The position numbers were made by a program, and so were the translations under genes. Of a stretch of DNA of 64,000 nucleotides, positions 12,392-24,460 are shown piece by piece (position 1 is the stretch's first letter; each line of letters begins with the position of its first letter). The notes below the pieces were generated by a model that saw nothing but the letters and a program-made list of their open reading frames with translations, was not told the DNA's origin and did no database searches. The DNA is from Diospyros lotus (taxonomy: Eukaryota; Streptophyta; Magnoliopsida; Ericales; Ebenaceae): the NCBI RefSeq assembly GCF_014633365.1, contig NC_068339.1:15957925-16021924 (forward strand), read 5' to 3'.

Positions 12392-13480
12392 TTGCACATG
12401 TTGGTACTTTATTGTTATCTAGTGTTTTAAAACAAAGTTGGTCTTATAGCAACCTTATCAAAATTTTCTTTTAGTGTTATCAAAATCTTCCTATCACATA
12501 AAACATTAGATGCACTTTTCCATTTTAATCATCTTGCCTTAATTTTATGGGCAACATCTCCATTAATTTCTCCATCTTTTTGGATTGATTCAAGACATCT
12601 GAACTGATCTTTTCATTTGGAGATGTACGTCTACAAGACATATAATTCATATCTTCTTAAGAGTTACTAAGATGCTTTTCCTTTACTCCATTCCGTTTTT
12701 TAAACCATAGTTGGCTGTGATGAGCTCATTTGTCAAAAATAGCTTTACCCTCAATATTTCTTTCCCCAAATCCATAACCTCCATGTATATCTCTATACTC
12801 ATTCCCTTCTCTATCTAGATAGTCATTTAAGTCACCTCCTATAGTTATTTTCTCTCATCTCAGTGTTTTGTGTTCCAATCCCTTTAAATCTTCTCAAAAT
12901 TTTGCCTTCATCTTCTTGCCTAACCCAACTTATGGTGCATATGTTCAAATGATATTCATAGTTTCTTCTTCTAGAGTAACTTTATCTGCAATAATCACAC
13001 CTCTTATTCTCTTCACAACCACTATTCTCTCCTTTAAAGTCTTTTCCACGATAATCCCCATTCCATTCTTTGCCCAATCCCTTTTCCAAGTGCTTAAGTT
13101 TATATTCTGATTCTCTTAAATAAATATTTTGGTCTTCCTATTCAACCCATCTCGTTTCTCGGAGGCATAGAATTATTATTATTTTTTTTCTTAATCATTC
13201 GCCACTTTCATGGACTTTTTGTGTCTCAATACTTCATGATCCAATCATTACTTGCATCCATCCATGAGAATGTGTTAGAGGTTAACATTACATCCAGGCG
13301 TTGATGTAGCGACTCTAGCTTATTTTTCACTACATATGAATGGCGGAGCATGGCATTATGAGAGGGTTATTTATGGCCCAACAATTTATCATTTGTCCAT
13401 AATTCATGTTTGATCCAATGAGTTTCACAATGATTGTTGGTTGCTTAATGCTATCTTTCTCCTCTATCTAGGTTTGGGAC
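12392..13480 (-). mobile_element. Degenerate RTE-type LINE remnant
   Basis: The minus strand, read from about 13110, encodes WAKNGMGIIVEKTLKERIVV, a TLEEETMNII stretch and then GGDLNDYLDREGN and HGGYGFGERN. These are hallmarks of the endonuclease domain of plant RTE LINEs. Stops interrupt it. Near 12400-12600 the same strand gives CLESIQKDGEINGDVAHKIK and KWKSASNVLCDRKI, the C-terminal part of the reverse transcriptase. The RT core between the two is missing, so this is an internally deleted, dead copy with its 3' end to the left. The 13260-13480 part resembles the 5' region. Confidence 0.75.
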
Positions 13481-16260
13481 CAGCTCTAGATAGGAATCCA
13501 TGTGCGGAGTTTTTGGGAAGTTATGAAAAATTTTAAAAATGAAAACAAGCAACACATAGTTTTTGTTTTCATTTTGAAAATATTGGAAATAAAGAATAGA
13601 AATCTAAAAATGACCGCCCTGTGAAAGGGGTTCTTAGCATTTAGTATTTTTCATTAGTAGTGTTGAAAGCTTGTTTGCAATCTATTGCTTTGCCAGCTGA
13701 AGCATGGTTTAGAGTAGGTCTGCAGGAGTTGCTCTTAGTTGGGTGCTTGTTTGATGGATGTGGATGTTAACATTTCTCTGGAGTACCTAGATAGGCAAAA
13801 TCTACCTATTTGGTCAAGCTCGGGTTTTAGTGTTTCTTGCATGATCTGAACTTGTACATGCTGGGAGGTGGTGGATATTATCTTTGATGATAGATGGGGA
13901 GTTCATTGGAGCAGTTGCAATTGGCTTGAGATCTGAATACGCAAAACCCAAGCATATTACCTCTCTCAGCCCCAATATTTATCCAGCTTTGGTATTTTAC
14001 TGCTTACAACCAGTTGTGTGATTGCAAAAACCTTGATCATATTCATTGGTTTACATACCATTTAAAATTTGATCGTTGGCTATTTTCTGCCTGTGATGGT
14101 GTACCATGTCTGGCTGTTAGATATTATCTTTGGCCAGCGGACTTGGGTGAGACGAGCTGCATAGATTTGAATTTGTGTGTTCATAGACACTAGTGAGATA
14201 GTTGAGATTTTCTTTAATTTATTTTGGTGCTGGGATGTGAATCATCCAGTTATGCCTGTTTATATATATGTTGATTATATCTTTCAACGCTTAAATGGAT
14301 CACAGCATATTGAATTGCCAATCTGCTCTGCACTTCCGGGTGATAAGAACTCGATTGCTGCTTCAACTTTTGCCCCCCTTTATTATGAAACACATATATT
14401 AAGATTCTGTGCTTGTTGATTTTTACTCAAATTCACTTACTGTATTACATCTATTAATGTTTTTGAGTCAATTAATTGAATGCACCTATGTGTGTGTGTG
14501 GTATATGCTGTGAGAAATTTGTGATTGTGGCCCAGTCTAGAGCTCTTGAGCGTCAGGCTTTAGTCACGTTGAATTAGAGGATAACTACTAAGTGCTGGCT
14601 GGATATTATTTGAGACTTCAGGTGTTTTCTTTTTTTTTTTTTTTATTTAATTTATCAATGAGCTTCAGGCTTCAGGTGTTTTTTTTTTTTTTATTTAATT
14701 ATTTGAGACTTCAAAAAATTTATCAATGTTTTGAACCTGGACAGGGCTAATTCAAGTAGAAAAGGGCGAATGGGAGAGCCACCAATGGTGAATCGGACTG
14801 AGATTTATTTTTATTTTTATTAAACAAACACGTGGATAATAATTAAAACTCATATTTCAAAAAAGTAATATAAAGTTAAAATCTATCACCCAACAACACT
14901 ATAATATGTTTAATAATTCATCAACGAGCGTCTTCCCACTCTAAAAAGAAAAATGCCCATACGGCAATAATAACTCCTCAAATTTAGGATGAAACTAAAT
15001 TAGAGCATTGTTGTTAAATTCATGAATCAAATGGTATAAGTTTATAAGTTATATGGATTATTTTTAAATGAGTTGATTTGTTGATAAATTCAAATTTTTA
15101 TAGAATTTGATTTGTGATTCGTGATTTAATGTTGTAAATTTGGTAAACTTAATTTGTGAACTTGTAAACTCGTTTTATGAAAATTTATATTATATATAAA
15201 TTAATATTTAAAATTTTAATTATGAATGAATGATGGTAAAAGATGAATTTAATATTTAAAAATTTTATATTATTTATTATTTTTAAAATTAATAGAAGAA
15301 TTTATTTTAAAATAGGTACTTATGTATTTTATTTATAAGGAATATAGTTGTAAATTATAATATGTTATTTAGTAATATTAATTTAATTTTTATAAAATTA
15401 TATCATTTTGAATATATATTTATATATATTAAAAATTATATTTAAAATTTTACGAATTTATAATTCAATTTTATGAATTTTCTTTCAATTTTACTTAAAA
15501 TGTCAATTTTAACAATTTGGTCAGAGTAAATATTTATTGTACAAATTACCCAAAGGCAGTAGTCAGTTCTTTAATAAGCAATATTAAGAATACAAATCAT
15601 TATAAATATTTATAATTTACTGTATTGTCCTCTATTTTCAATATTCAAACCACAGAACTAAACTGAGTACTGAGCGTATGGGCTGACATTAACTCTTTAA
15701 AATTATTTTTTTCCTTCTAATTAGAAAATACAGAAATGGCAGACGCAATCGGTTGATTTGAGTGGGTGACGTTTCTGTTGCCGATCGGTGTTCAGTTTGT
15801 AGGGATGATAATTTATACTACTTGTGGGTTTCTCTCCAATCTCATCTTAGTTAAAGTGGATTTTTTTAATCAATTTAAGTTTATGCTGGGGTTCAAGGAA
15901 AATTCCAAGTGCAAAAGGTATTCTTGGGGTGGGGGATATTATTACTATTCTCCCTTCAAACTCGAATCGAAATCTACATGTATTCATATTGTAGGTTATT
16001 ATTTATATCTTAAATCATGAATATGTTATTAAGTTTATAAATGATCAACATATATAATAAATATTAATTTGATTTTAAATTCAAATTTTATAATATTATT
16101 TTTGAACATTTTAATCTTAATTATAAATATCTTGATTAGAGGTTGCAAATTGTTTATATTTTAATATTATTTTGAGTTAGTCACATGTTCTGATAAAGTT
16201 TTGAATGGTTTGGGATAGATTTAAAGTTGATTTAATATAATTTAAGTAGATGATTTAAGA
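13481..16260. other. Intergenic, AT-rich, low-complexity
   Basis: No gene is supported. A local duplication at about 14605-14730 repeats a GAGACTTCAGGTG / poly-T / ATTTAATTTATCAATG pattern. The part from about 14830 to 15560 is extremely AT-rich. Open stretches at 14177-14419 and 15766-16020 show no family signature. A GGGTGGGGG run is near 15930. Confidence 0.45.
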
Positions 16261-16408
16261 AATAAAGCCAGTGAAGACAAGGTTGGAGTTAATATTCTAT
16301 CCCCAATTGAATTTGAGGTCAAATTTAAAAATATTTCATCTCCAATTGAATTTGAGGTCAAATTTAAAGATGAATTTAGGAGTTAGGTAATTTCTAGTTT
16401 CTTAGTTG

Positions 16409-18050
16409 CACCAAAGACTTTTGAGGCATTGAAAGAGTATTTAAAGGAAGTCTCGCCATTGCCGAGGTTGGAAACTGAGGAGTTGTTATTTTTGTACTTA
16501 GAAGTGAGCAATAGAACAGTTATGCAGTACTGCTAAGAAAGAATAACCAAGTGGATTGATCTATGTACTATATCAGCAAAGTGTTACAAAGGGTAGAAAC
16601 TTACTATCCTTATATCAAAAGGTCGCATTGACACTGGTTGTGCCATCTAGAAAATTGAGACTTTATTTTTATGCTTATTCTATTATTATTCAAATAGATC
16701 AGTCTCTCCTGCAAATATTACAAAAGCCAATATTTTTAGGATGATTCACCGAATGGGCCACAGAGTTAGGTGGATACAACCTCCATTTTTAGCCACAAGC
16801 AATCAAGGGTCAAGCCTTTGCCAACTTTATAGTCAAGCGAATGCATGAGAAATAGCCTAAAAAAGTAAGAGAGCCTTAATGGAGTTGTTTGTCTAGCTGA
16901 GTTGGTGTAGTGTTGGTGTCCCTAGAAGGGGATACGCTCGAATATTCTCTGCATTTTGCGTTTCCAAGTTCAAACAACGTAATAGAGTATGAGGTCTTGA
17001 TTGTAGGAATGAACTTGGAAGAGGAAGCTACAGGTAGAAAATCTAATGATCCACATTGACTCGCAATAATATTAGGGCCAATATGAGGCTAGGAAGCTAG
17101 TGATGGCTCAATACTTAAAAAGTTACAAGCATTAGCACAATTTTTTAAAAACTTTCAGTTGTTGTAAATTAACATGTCATTGAACAGTCATATTGACGCT
17201 TTATCTAAATTAAACTTATTAAAAGAGACAGTAGGAAGGATAATGCAGGTAGAGGTCTTTCAATGGCTAAGTATCAAGGAAAAGGAAGTGCTCAGCATTG
17301 ACATTGCTAAAGATTGTAAAACCTCAATTCAGAAGTATCTAGTGTTAAGAAAAATCTCTATTGATCCAGCAGAGGTAAAATGAATGAAGGTCTGAGGAGC
17401 CTAATTCATGCTCATCGACAGGGTATTATATAAAAGAGCCTTCACCTAATCGCTACTCAAAAACAAGGGTCCATAAGAAGCAGAGTATGTATTTGTAGAG
17501 TACATGAAGAAATATGTGGAGAACACTTGAATTCACGAGAACTAGCATCGAAGGTGCTCAGAGTAGGATTTTATTGGCCTACAATCAACCAAGATGCCTT
17601 TGAAAATGTGTAGAGATCTGACAAGTGTTAGAGACATGCCCTTATTTTATCTGCCCCCATCTCCACTGTTTAGAACATTTTCCAGCCAACCTTATTTGCA
17701 TAATGAGGGTTGGACATCCTAGGTCCATTTTCACAAGCAATGGGGTAGCAAAAATTTCTCCTAGTTGCAACAGATTATTTCACCAAGTGGGTGGAAACAG
17801 AGTCATTAGCCATCATCACTAAGAAGAATACGGAGTCAATAGTATGGAAGGACATCATATGTTGATTTAACCTTCTTAAGGTCCTTTCCATAGATTATGG
17901 GAAGCAATTATTGTGATGCCTTTAGGGAATTTTGTAAGGCTTAGAGATGTAGATGGGAATAAGTTCAGTGGCTTACCTTCAGCCTAATGGGTAAGTAGAA
18001 GTCAACAACAGAATCATCTTGCATGGATTGAAAAATCAATTAGATAAAAC
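16409..18050 (+). mobile_element. Decayed Ty3/gypsy pol: RT end, RNase H and integrase, left part
   Basis: The plus strand, across several frames, encodes fragments in the gypsy order. First comes an RT-RNase H connection (FEALKEYLKEVSPLPRLE). Next is RNase H, with ISKVLQR, ETYYPYIK and a shifted PSRKLRLYFYAYSIIIQID. The integrase catalytic region follows, with VDILGPFSQAMG, LLVATDYFTKWVE and a DYGKQ-like stretch corresponding to the DNGKQF signature. The fragment stops at LKNQLDKT at 18050, where a copia-type element has been inserted, and resumes at 20694. Many stops and shifts make it non-functional. The motif order and wording suit the Tat/Athila side of plant gypsy elements. I could not define its 5' LTR. 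Confidence 0.75.
18046..18050. repeat. Target site duplication, left copy (AAAAC)
   Basis: AAAAC directly precedes the 5' LTR. An identical AAAAC follows the 3' LTR at 20694-20698. Removing the insert and one copy restores a continuous gypsy reading frame (LDKT then KGARVDKLPS). Confidence 0.85.
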
Positions 18051-18368
18051 TATTAGAATGTGTGAGATTTTTCTGATATGATCTTTTGCAGTCCAATTTC
18101 AGAAATTTTGGTGAAGAAATCTAGTGAATGTGTGTATGTCCTTAAATATAGGAATGTTGTCTAAATATCCTTAAATCTAGGAATGTTGTCTAAGTAAAGA
18201 AATGCTCTAGTTATTGTGTTAGGTAGATTTTGTCAATCGGCTGCTATATATAGCAGTCTTTGTAAATGAAAAATTAGGAGAAAAGTGTGTTGAATTTTGT
18301 TCACTCAATATCTTTTAAATTTTTGTCTTTTGTAAGTTGTGTTTGCTGTGTGAGATAGGATTTTAACA
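18051..18368 (+). repeat. 5' LTR of the copia-type element
   Basis: 318 bases, from TATTAGAATGTG (the usual TG end mutated to TA) to TTTTAACA. It is 27 bases longer than its partner because a CCTTAAAT..GGAATGTTGTCTAA block is duplicated at about 18138-18197. A perfect 16-base palindrome, CTGCTATATATAGCAG, at 18241-18256 contains the likely TATA box. Confidence 0.85.
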
Positions 18369-18384
18369 TAGTATCAGAGTTGTT
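18369..18384 (+). promoter_or_regulatory. Primer-binding site of the copia-type element
   Basis: TAGTATCAGAGTTG directly follows the LTR end. The canonical initiator-Met site is TGGTATCAGAGC, so it is degraded by a couple of substitutions. Confidence 0.75.
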
Positions 18385-18529
18385 TTCTTAAGGGTTGTGG
18401 GTATAATCTCTTGTTTTTTTTATTTGTTTATGGGGATTAAACATTGTGTGTTTGAGAGAAAACAAGTCAGTCATCCTTTCACTAAATCAAAAATTTGAAA
18501 GTTATTTGTTATGACATCAGGAAGCTTAT

Positions 18530-20075
18530 TTGCAGCTGGTCCTCCAGTTTTTTTTTTGGTGTGAAAATTATCAAATGTGTGCTATTAAAATGAAGACCTA
18601 CTTGAAAGCTCTCAACCTATGGGATGTAGTAGAGCAAGGAGCAACACGTGTTCCGCATTTGAGAGAAAATGCTACCTTGAATGAAATCAAGAAGCATGAG
18701 GAGTGGTTACCAAAAGTCCCAAGGCACTTGCATGCCTTCATTCTGTGGTATCAGAAATTATTTTTGCAAGGATAATGGCCTATGAAACAGAAAAGGACTC
18801 TTGGGACAAATTGAAAGAAGAATTTGAGGGTAGTGACAGGGTTAAGGTAGTTAGGCTTTTGACTCTTAAGAGAGAGTTTGAAGTCTTTAAGATGAAGGAA
18901 TCTGAAGGTGTTAAAGATTATATATGCTGCTAAACTTATGGAAATAGTTAATCAAATTAGACTCTATGGTGAGTCTATTTCAGATCAAAAGGTGGTGGAA
19001 AAGGTCATGATAAGCCTTCTTGATAAGTTTGAGTACAAGATTTTAGCTATTGAAGAATCGTGTGACTTGACGACTCTTGCTGTTGCAGAACTTATCTTTA
19101 AGCTACATGTACAAGAGCAAAGAGTCTCAATGAGGTCTGAAGATGTTACCGAATGAGCCTTCCAAGCTCTCCAAGCAAAGCATAAGGGAAAAGCTCCACT
19201 AAGAATAAAGGAAGGGCAAGACGAAAACAGAGACGGTTATGGGAAAAGAAAATTTTCGCCTTGTGGAACTTGTGGAAAGACAAATCATGCTAAAGATAGA
19301 TGCTGGAAAAATGTTCGATGCAATTTTTGTAAGAAGCAAGGTCATATAGAAAGATTTTGCAAAGCAAAACAAAATCAAATTCCACAGCAACCTGTCTAGC
19401 AACCTATTCAACAAGCTAATTTCATTGATGAACAAGCACAAGCTGAAGAATATCTATTTTTTGCACCTCAAGTTTGTGACTCACCAGAAAAATATATTTG
19501 GAATGTTGACAATGGTTGCAACAACCATATGACCAAAGATGCAAGTTTCTTTAAGTTCTTGGATGGATCAATCAAAACCAAAGTCAATGGGAAATGGAGA
19601 GGTTGTACAAGTTGAAGGAAAAGGTTCAATTGCACTCCAAACAGAGAAAGGTATGAAGCTTATTTAAGATGTTTTGTTTACACCAAAGCTTCAGAAAAAT
19701 CTTCTTAGTGTTGCACAATTGATAAATAAGGGTAATTCTGTGGTATTTCAAAGAAATCTTTGCATTATATTTGATTCACATGGTTGCAAGATTGCAAAAG
19801 CACGAATGGAAAACAATAGCTTTGTCTTGAATTTGAAATCTAATGTATTTTGTACTGAAAGTGATATAGTAGCTGATCAAGACAGAACTGCAGAGGAAAA
19901 GAAAAGGTTGGAGAAAACTGATTCCACAGATGTTGGAAAGAAAATTGAGCATTGTAATGTAGCCATTTGCGATCTTATTTCAGATGTTAAGAGTCCAAAA
20001 TCATATGTTTGGAGTAAATCAATTAAGGAGGAGTTTAAGAAGAGTAAACCAAGTTCCATGCCATTAGTTTTGTGA
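18530..20075 (+). pseudogene. Copia gag-protease remnant with two CCHC zinc knuckles
   Basis: Fragments in shifting frames form one copia gag. They are KMKTYLKALNLWDVVE, then YETEKDSWDKLKEEFEGSD, then ISDQKVVEKVMISLLDKFEY. A TGA at 19154-19156 is followed in frame by the zinc-knuckle pair CGTCGKTNHAKDRC and CNFCKKQGHIERFC, at about 19256-19361. Next comes a protease-like WNVDNGCNNHMT, where the usual catalytic D-S-G reads D-N-G. A gag-pre-integrase-like stretch follows (LQKNLLSVAQLINKG). It has at least two frameshifts and one stop, and would not give a functional polyprotein. No integrase core follows. Confidence 0.8.
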
Positions 20076-20082
20076 TGAAAAT

Positions 20083-20364
20083 GTGTCGAAAGTTAAGGTT
20101 GAGAAGCTAATTGTTCCTTCAAGAGCTAATCAAATAATTTCGTCCAAGGAGAGTTCATCAAATGTGAGATTGAATCAAGTTGGAGTTTCTCAACCTTTAA
20201 ATGGTGAAAATTTTGCTATTTCAGTTACTAATCATCATGTTCAGTATGGAAAAGCAAAGCAAATTTATGTGAAGAATAGTCCCATCAAAGAAGCTAAGAA
20301 GAATTATTTTGTGAAGATGGTTCATTGCAAATCAGATTATGAAGGTCCATGTTTCAAGAGTTGA
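20083..20364 (+). other. Open stretch in the 3' interior of the copia-type element
   Basis: A 93-codon open stretch (starts MSKVKVEKLIVPSRANQ) lies between the protease remnant and the 3' LTR. It is Lys/Ser-rich and matches no copia enzyme that I recognise. Full copia elements carry integrase, RT and RNase H here. It may be a decayed remainder of polyprotein or simply non-coding spacer. Confidence 0.35.
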
Positions 20365-20402
20365 TAGCTAAGATTGGAATCTCTAAGAAAAATCTCGAGG
20401 AG

Positions 20403-20693
20403 TGTTAGAATGTGTGAGATTTTTCTAATATGATCTTTTACAGTCCAATTCTAGAAATTGTGGTGAAGAAATCTAATAAATATGTGTATGTCCTTAAATC
20501 TAGAAATGTTGTCTAAGTAAAGAAATGCTTTAGTTGTTGTGTTAAGTAAATCTTGTCAATCAGCTGTTATATATAGCAGCCTTTGTAAATGAAAAATTGG
20601 AAGAAAAGTGTGTTGAATTTTGTTCTTTCAATATCTTTTAAATTTCTGTATTTTGTAAGTTGTGTTTGCTTTGTATGAGATAGGATTCTAACA
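20403..20693 (+). repeat. 3' LTR of the copia-type element
   Basis: 291 bases from TGTTAGAATGTG to GATTCTAACA, with the canonical TG..CA ends. It is preceded by CTCGAGGAG, a weak polypurine tract. Confidence 0.85.
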
Positions 20694-21240
20694 AAAACAA
20701 AGGGAGCTCGGGTGGATAAGTTACCAAGCATCTTGTTAACATACAAAATAACCAGTAGAGTATCAATTGGTGAGACTCCATTCAACTTGGTCTATGGTAC
20801 AGAAGCACTAATACAGGTGGAAGTTGAGGTTGGGTCTCCGTAGTTGAATAAATTCAATGAAGAAAATAACTCTGAAGCTTTAAGAGAGAACTTGGACTTG
20901 TTAAAAGAATGAAGAGACCAGGCATGCATCAGATTGATTGCCCATCAAAGAAATGTGATAAACTACTATAGCTCAAGAGTGAAAAGCAAACCATTGGAAG
21001 ATGGAGATCTCGTGCTATAAAAGTTGACTGTAACCAACGCACTTCGAGAAGAAGGTAAGATCCGAGCCAATTATTAGTAAAGTCTATATAAAATCTAGAA
21101 GATGATTGGGCCAAATACCTGTATACTGCAGACGCTTTAGAGAAGTAAGATAGGCAACACTTAGAATACACACTATTTAAAATTGTATTTCCCATTGAAT
21201 GTATAATGTAATTGATGTTTTGCTTAATACAAATTTTTTT
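20694..21240 (+). mobile_element. Gypsy integrase, right part after the copia insertion
   Basis: After the second AAAAC, the gypsy integrase resumes in the same frame as at 18050. It gives KGARVDKLPSILLTYKITSR and then GETPFNLVYGTEALIQVEVE, the conserved integrase C-terminal signature (ETPF..YGTEA). A VKSKPLEDGDLVL-like stretch follows. Stops appear within 150 bases. The coding trace fades near 21.2 kb. Confidence 0.75.
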
Positions 21241-24200
21241 ACCCCTATTGCTCTCTATTTTCTTTGTGATATTTGTTTTTCAAGCTGGTAGAACACGTCA
21301 GCCTAGTACCTAAAAGCTAAAGAACGAGCAAAAATGGCCTAGGTTCTACCATCTCAAAAAGTTCAAAGGCTACTATGACATATAATCTGCTATGTAAACT
21401 AGTGTTCTGAAGGGAAAGTCTAGAACTAGTGTAGAAAAATGCCACAACTGCAGGATCAAGTGTGAACATGGTAAATATAAGCCAAGAGTTAAACCTTGAT
21501 CAAGTTTAACACGGCCTAGGGTTCAACTTAGTCTCAACAAAAAGCATGAAGAACTATTAAGACATACAACAAGCCACAAAACTCGAGTTTTTATTGAACC
21601 AAGGGGTTATAAAAATTGATGACTCACTGTGGATGCACACAGTTATCTAGATATGAATTCCTTGAGCAAAATGAATTCTCTCAAAGTAATAGGGAGCAAA
21701 AGACACCCCTCATGAGAAAAGTGCAAGTACAATAAGGTAAAAAAAAAAAAACTTGAACAATTATGGTTGACACGAACAAGTAAAATAAAAAGTTCAAAAT
21801 TTGAAAGGTACTTTGATGCTACAAGCGATTCTTAGCACCTGGCGAATAACTAACCAGTGATTGGATTATTTATACAAGTTATTAGACTCATAGCATTTTT
21901 CAGTTATTGATTTTTTATTCATTGTTAAATGAAAATTACTTAAGTTGTAAAAACGAAAAGTGCATAGAACCTATTCTACCTCTCGCAGGGGCTGGAAGAT
22001 ATATCGATATAAGGAGAAGTAGGAGTAGTAGAAAAAGGAACAATGGTTGAAGAAGGATAAACAACAGTGGCATTGGTGGTAGGATCTTCAGTCAACTCAG
22101 CAATTTGGATGGTGTCTTGAGCTGAATTCTATAAAGCTTCGACATTGTCTAAGCCATCAAGAGTGTCAGTCATCTCAGATCCTTGTCACTTGAGTACAAC
22201 TTCCAAGGTCCCATGAGAATCTCTAGTCATCCACCAGACAAGTTGAGATAAATGTTTGGGCTCTCAGGATCGAGATTGTACAAGCGCCAATTTGGAGCCT
22301 TAAACATCTCAGCATCTAGAGTAAAGACCAGTTCATCAAAGGATTGCCCCTACTTCTTTCACTCAAGGAAATAGTGTGCTAGATAAAAATCGATCTTGAT
22401 GAAATCATTGGCATACAGTAACTTTTTATTAAAGCAATCTTGGGACAGCCTGTATTCCTAAACTGCCTCACAACACGACATGTGATCCTTCGCCAATTAC
22501 TTCTCCATGCTCTTGATGTCCTACTATAGAGTTAGAGCTCATGAGTGCGGTAGGAGACCAACTCCTCTACTTGTTGATCCCTCTCTTGAGGAAGAGCAAC
22601 ACAAGTCTTCTGGAGGTCCTTGTTAGCCCTCTTGAATTCTTTAACGGATCTCTTGAGATCTTTGATCTTTTCTTGTAAGGTGCTAACTCTAGTAGCATGA
22701 TTAGTGGCAGCCTTTGAGAGCCGATCTTTGACATAGGCATACTTCGCCTTCAGTCCTTCATGACCTATCTCAGTTTCTGATACGAATACTGGAGAGACTT
22801 GTAGAGTTGTGCCTCCTGATCCCACTTTTCCTCCTCTCTCCTCCAACCCTCAAGCTCTCCTTGGGTTAATAGAATGCTCAGCCTTGAGCATTCGCCGCCA
22901 CCATTCTTTGAACACTTTGAATGAAATAAGAAAGAAGCATATAAGAAAAAAGAATACTTGCCAAACATCAAATGAAAAAATTTTTACCCTTGATGAGCTC
23001 TCGCTTGGGTTCATCCATCACGAAAGGAAAGTTCCCAAAAATTTTCTACTTGTCCCTAGGCAAATCAATGGAATATATTGAGTAGGCACCAATGCTCGGA
23101 TCATTAACGAGTCAGTGTAAATAACTCCAAGATAAACCAGGAAATGGTCATTCTTCACTCTTCAACCTTTAATAAGCTGGATGGAATGAAAGTTGGGAGG
23201 CCTAACATTAGGAAGAATAGGGGGAGAGCATAGATGACTTGTCATCATTAACGTCTTATATGATCCTTTTGATGGGGAAAATAAGGGAGATTGCATTCTG
23301 CTCTTCCCTGGTGGGGAAGCTCATTAAAGGCAACTTGACTGGGGAGGAGGGTCAGAAGCCATGACTCCCTTGCCCTTGTCTTTGTTGGAATGTCAATGGT
23401 ACTGCCCAACCAAAGGGGCTTGGCTAGTTCTTGGTGCAACAGGAGCAAGGGAGCCTCCCATGATCTCCACTACTTGAGTAGCATGAGGGGTTTAACTTAT
23501 TCGAGGTTGAGAAGTAGGAGGAGGTGTAAGACCCTTAGTTGCCTTAACTCGAGTATTTGGGGCAGATGTCTCCTAAGATGGATGAGGTTGTTTGTTTGCC
23601 TTAACAGCTTAAGCAGCTTTGCGCGTCCTTGCCTCATTAGCTTCCCTTCTCTTGCACATAGTTTACTCGATGTGACCCACTCTGCAAATAGAAAAATCAT
23701 AAAAGACAAAAAAATTAGATCATCTCAGAAATAAAGAAAATCGAAGATGGAAAGGGAAATACCCTCAAGAGAAGCTTGCTCCTATAAAGACGTGGAGGTG
23801 TGTGATTGAACCTCCGCCTGTCCCTTGCTCCTCTTTTCCTTACTCTCATTGTCGGAAGTGAAGGCATCAACATAAGAAGAATTGGAGGACTCTGATAGAA
23901 CACCATTCTTAGGAGGATCCTCAATAGGTTTAAAAAAGAGTTGTTTCCCCTCTTCGACTTAAAAGAGAGCAGTCCCTCTCGACCAGAGGGTTACCTCTAG
24001 AGACTTTTCTTTCGTGCAAAGATTTAAAAGGCTCTGTTGGAAGTTGAACGTCTTCTTGTCACATTGGTTGTGCTATTAGAAATCCCTATCCAACAGCAAC
24101 TATATTCTTACGGGGTCAACACTTCGCGAAGCTAAAAGGGATACCATGGAACTAGTTTCTCATCAACAACAGCCTTGCAATGAGGTGCATGTGCACAAGC

Positions 24201-24460
24201 CCATTAATTACAAGGCCCAAGAAGGCCAAGCCCAAAAGATAGGCCCACCAAAAAAAGGACATAGGAACCAAGAAAAGGAAAGTTTCGTGTGGAAATGGGC
24301 TTTAGGAGACCCTCTCGAATAAAGCGTCATCAAGAAACCCTCTTTGAAGGCTCCAACTAAAAAGATAATACATCTCTTTTTCAGGAGGATCAAAGTTTCT
24401 AGGAGTGCCTTTAGGGTCTCTTATAGATCTTCTCGTAAGGTCCTTTTTTATGGTAATAAC
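21241..24460 (-). mobile_element. Gypsy 3' region with an antisense coiled-coil ORF (Tat-like)
   Basis: No plus-strand coding is seen, but the minus strand holds related open pieces at 23924-23715, 23709-23497, 23448-23248 and 22846-22532. The upstream piece, in another frame, reads as an acidic/serine stretch (VLSESSNSSYVDAFTSDNES). The last encodes a hydrophilic heptad-rich segment (LSKAATNHATRVSTLQEKIK, then KEFKRANKDLQKTC). An antisense ORF between pol and the 3' LTR is known for plant Tat gypsy elements, and such ORFs often have a coiled-coil end. Stops and shifts break this one. I could not place the 3' LTR; the AT-rich DNA after about 24.46 kb looks different. Confidence 0.5.

Larger units (their letters stand above)
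18051..20693 (+). mobile_element. Copia-type LTR element, gag/protease only, inserted in the gypsy integrase
   Basis: A 2643-bp element with direct LTRs (18051-18368 and 20403-20693) and a perfect AAAAC target duplication. Just after the 5' LTR is TAGTATCAGAGTTG, a worn copy of the initiator-methionine tRNA primer-binding site. The 2.0-kb interior carries a frameshifted gag with two zinc knuckles, a protease remnant and a gag-pre-integrase-like segment, then about 0.7 kb without integrase, reverse transcriptase or RNase H. It would need enzymes from another element, like known gag-bearing terminal-repeat elements. About 27 mismatches between LTRs (hand count, about 9%) indicate an old insertion. 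Confidence 0.85.

Noticed and set aside
18051..20693. A complete autonomous copia element
   Set aside because: No integrase catalytic core, reverse-transcriptase YVDD block or RNase H is found in any frame of the interior.
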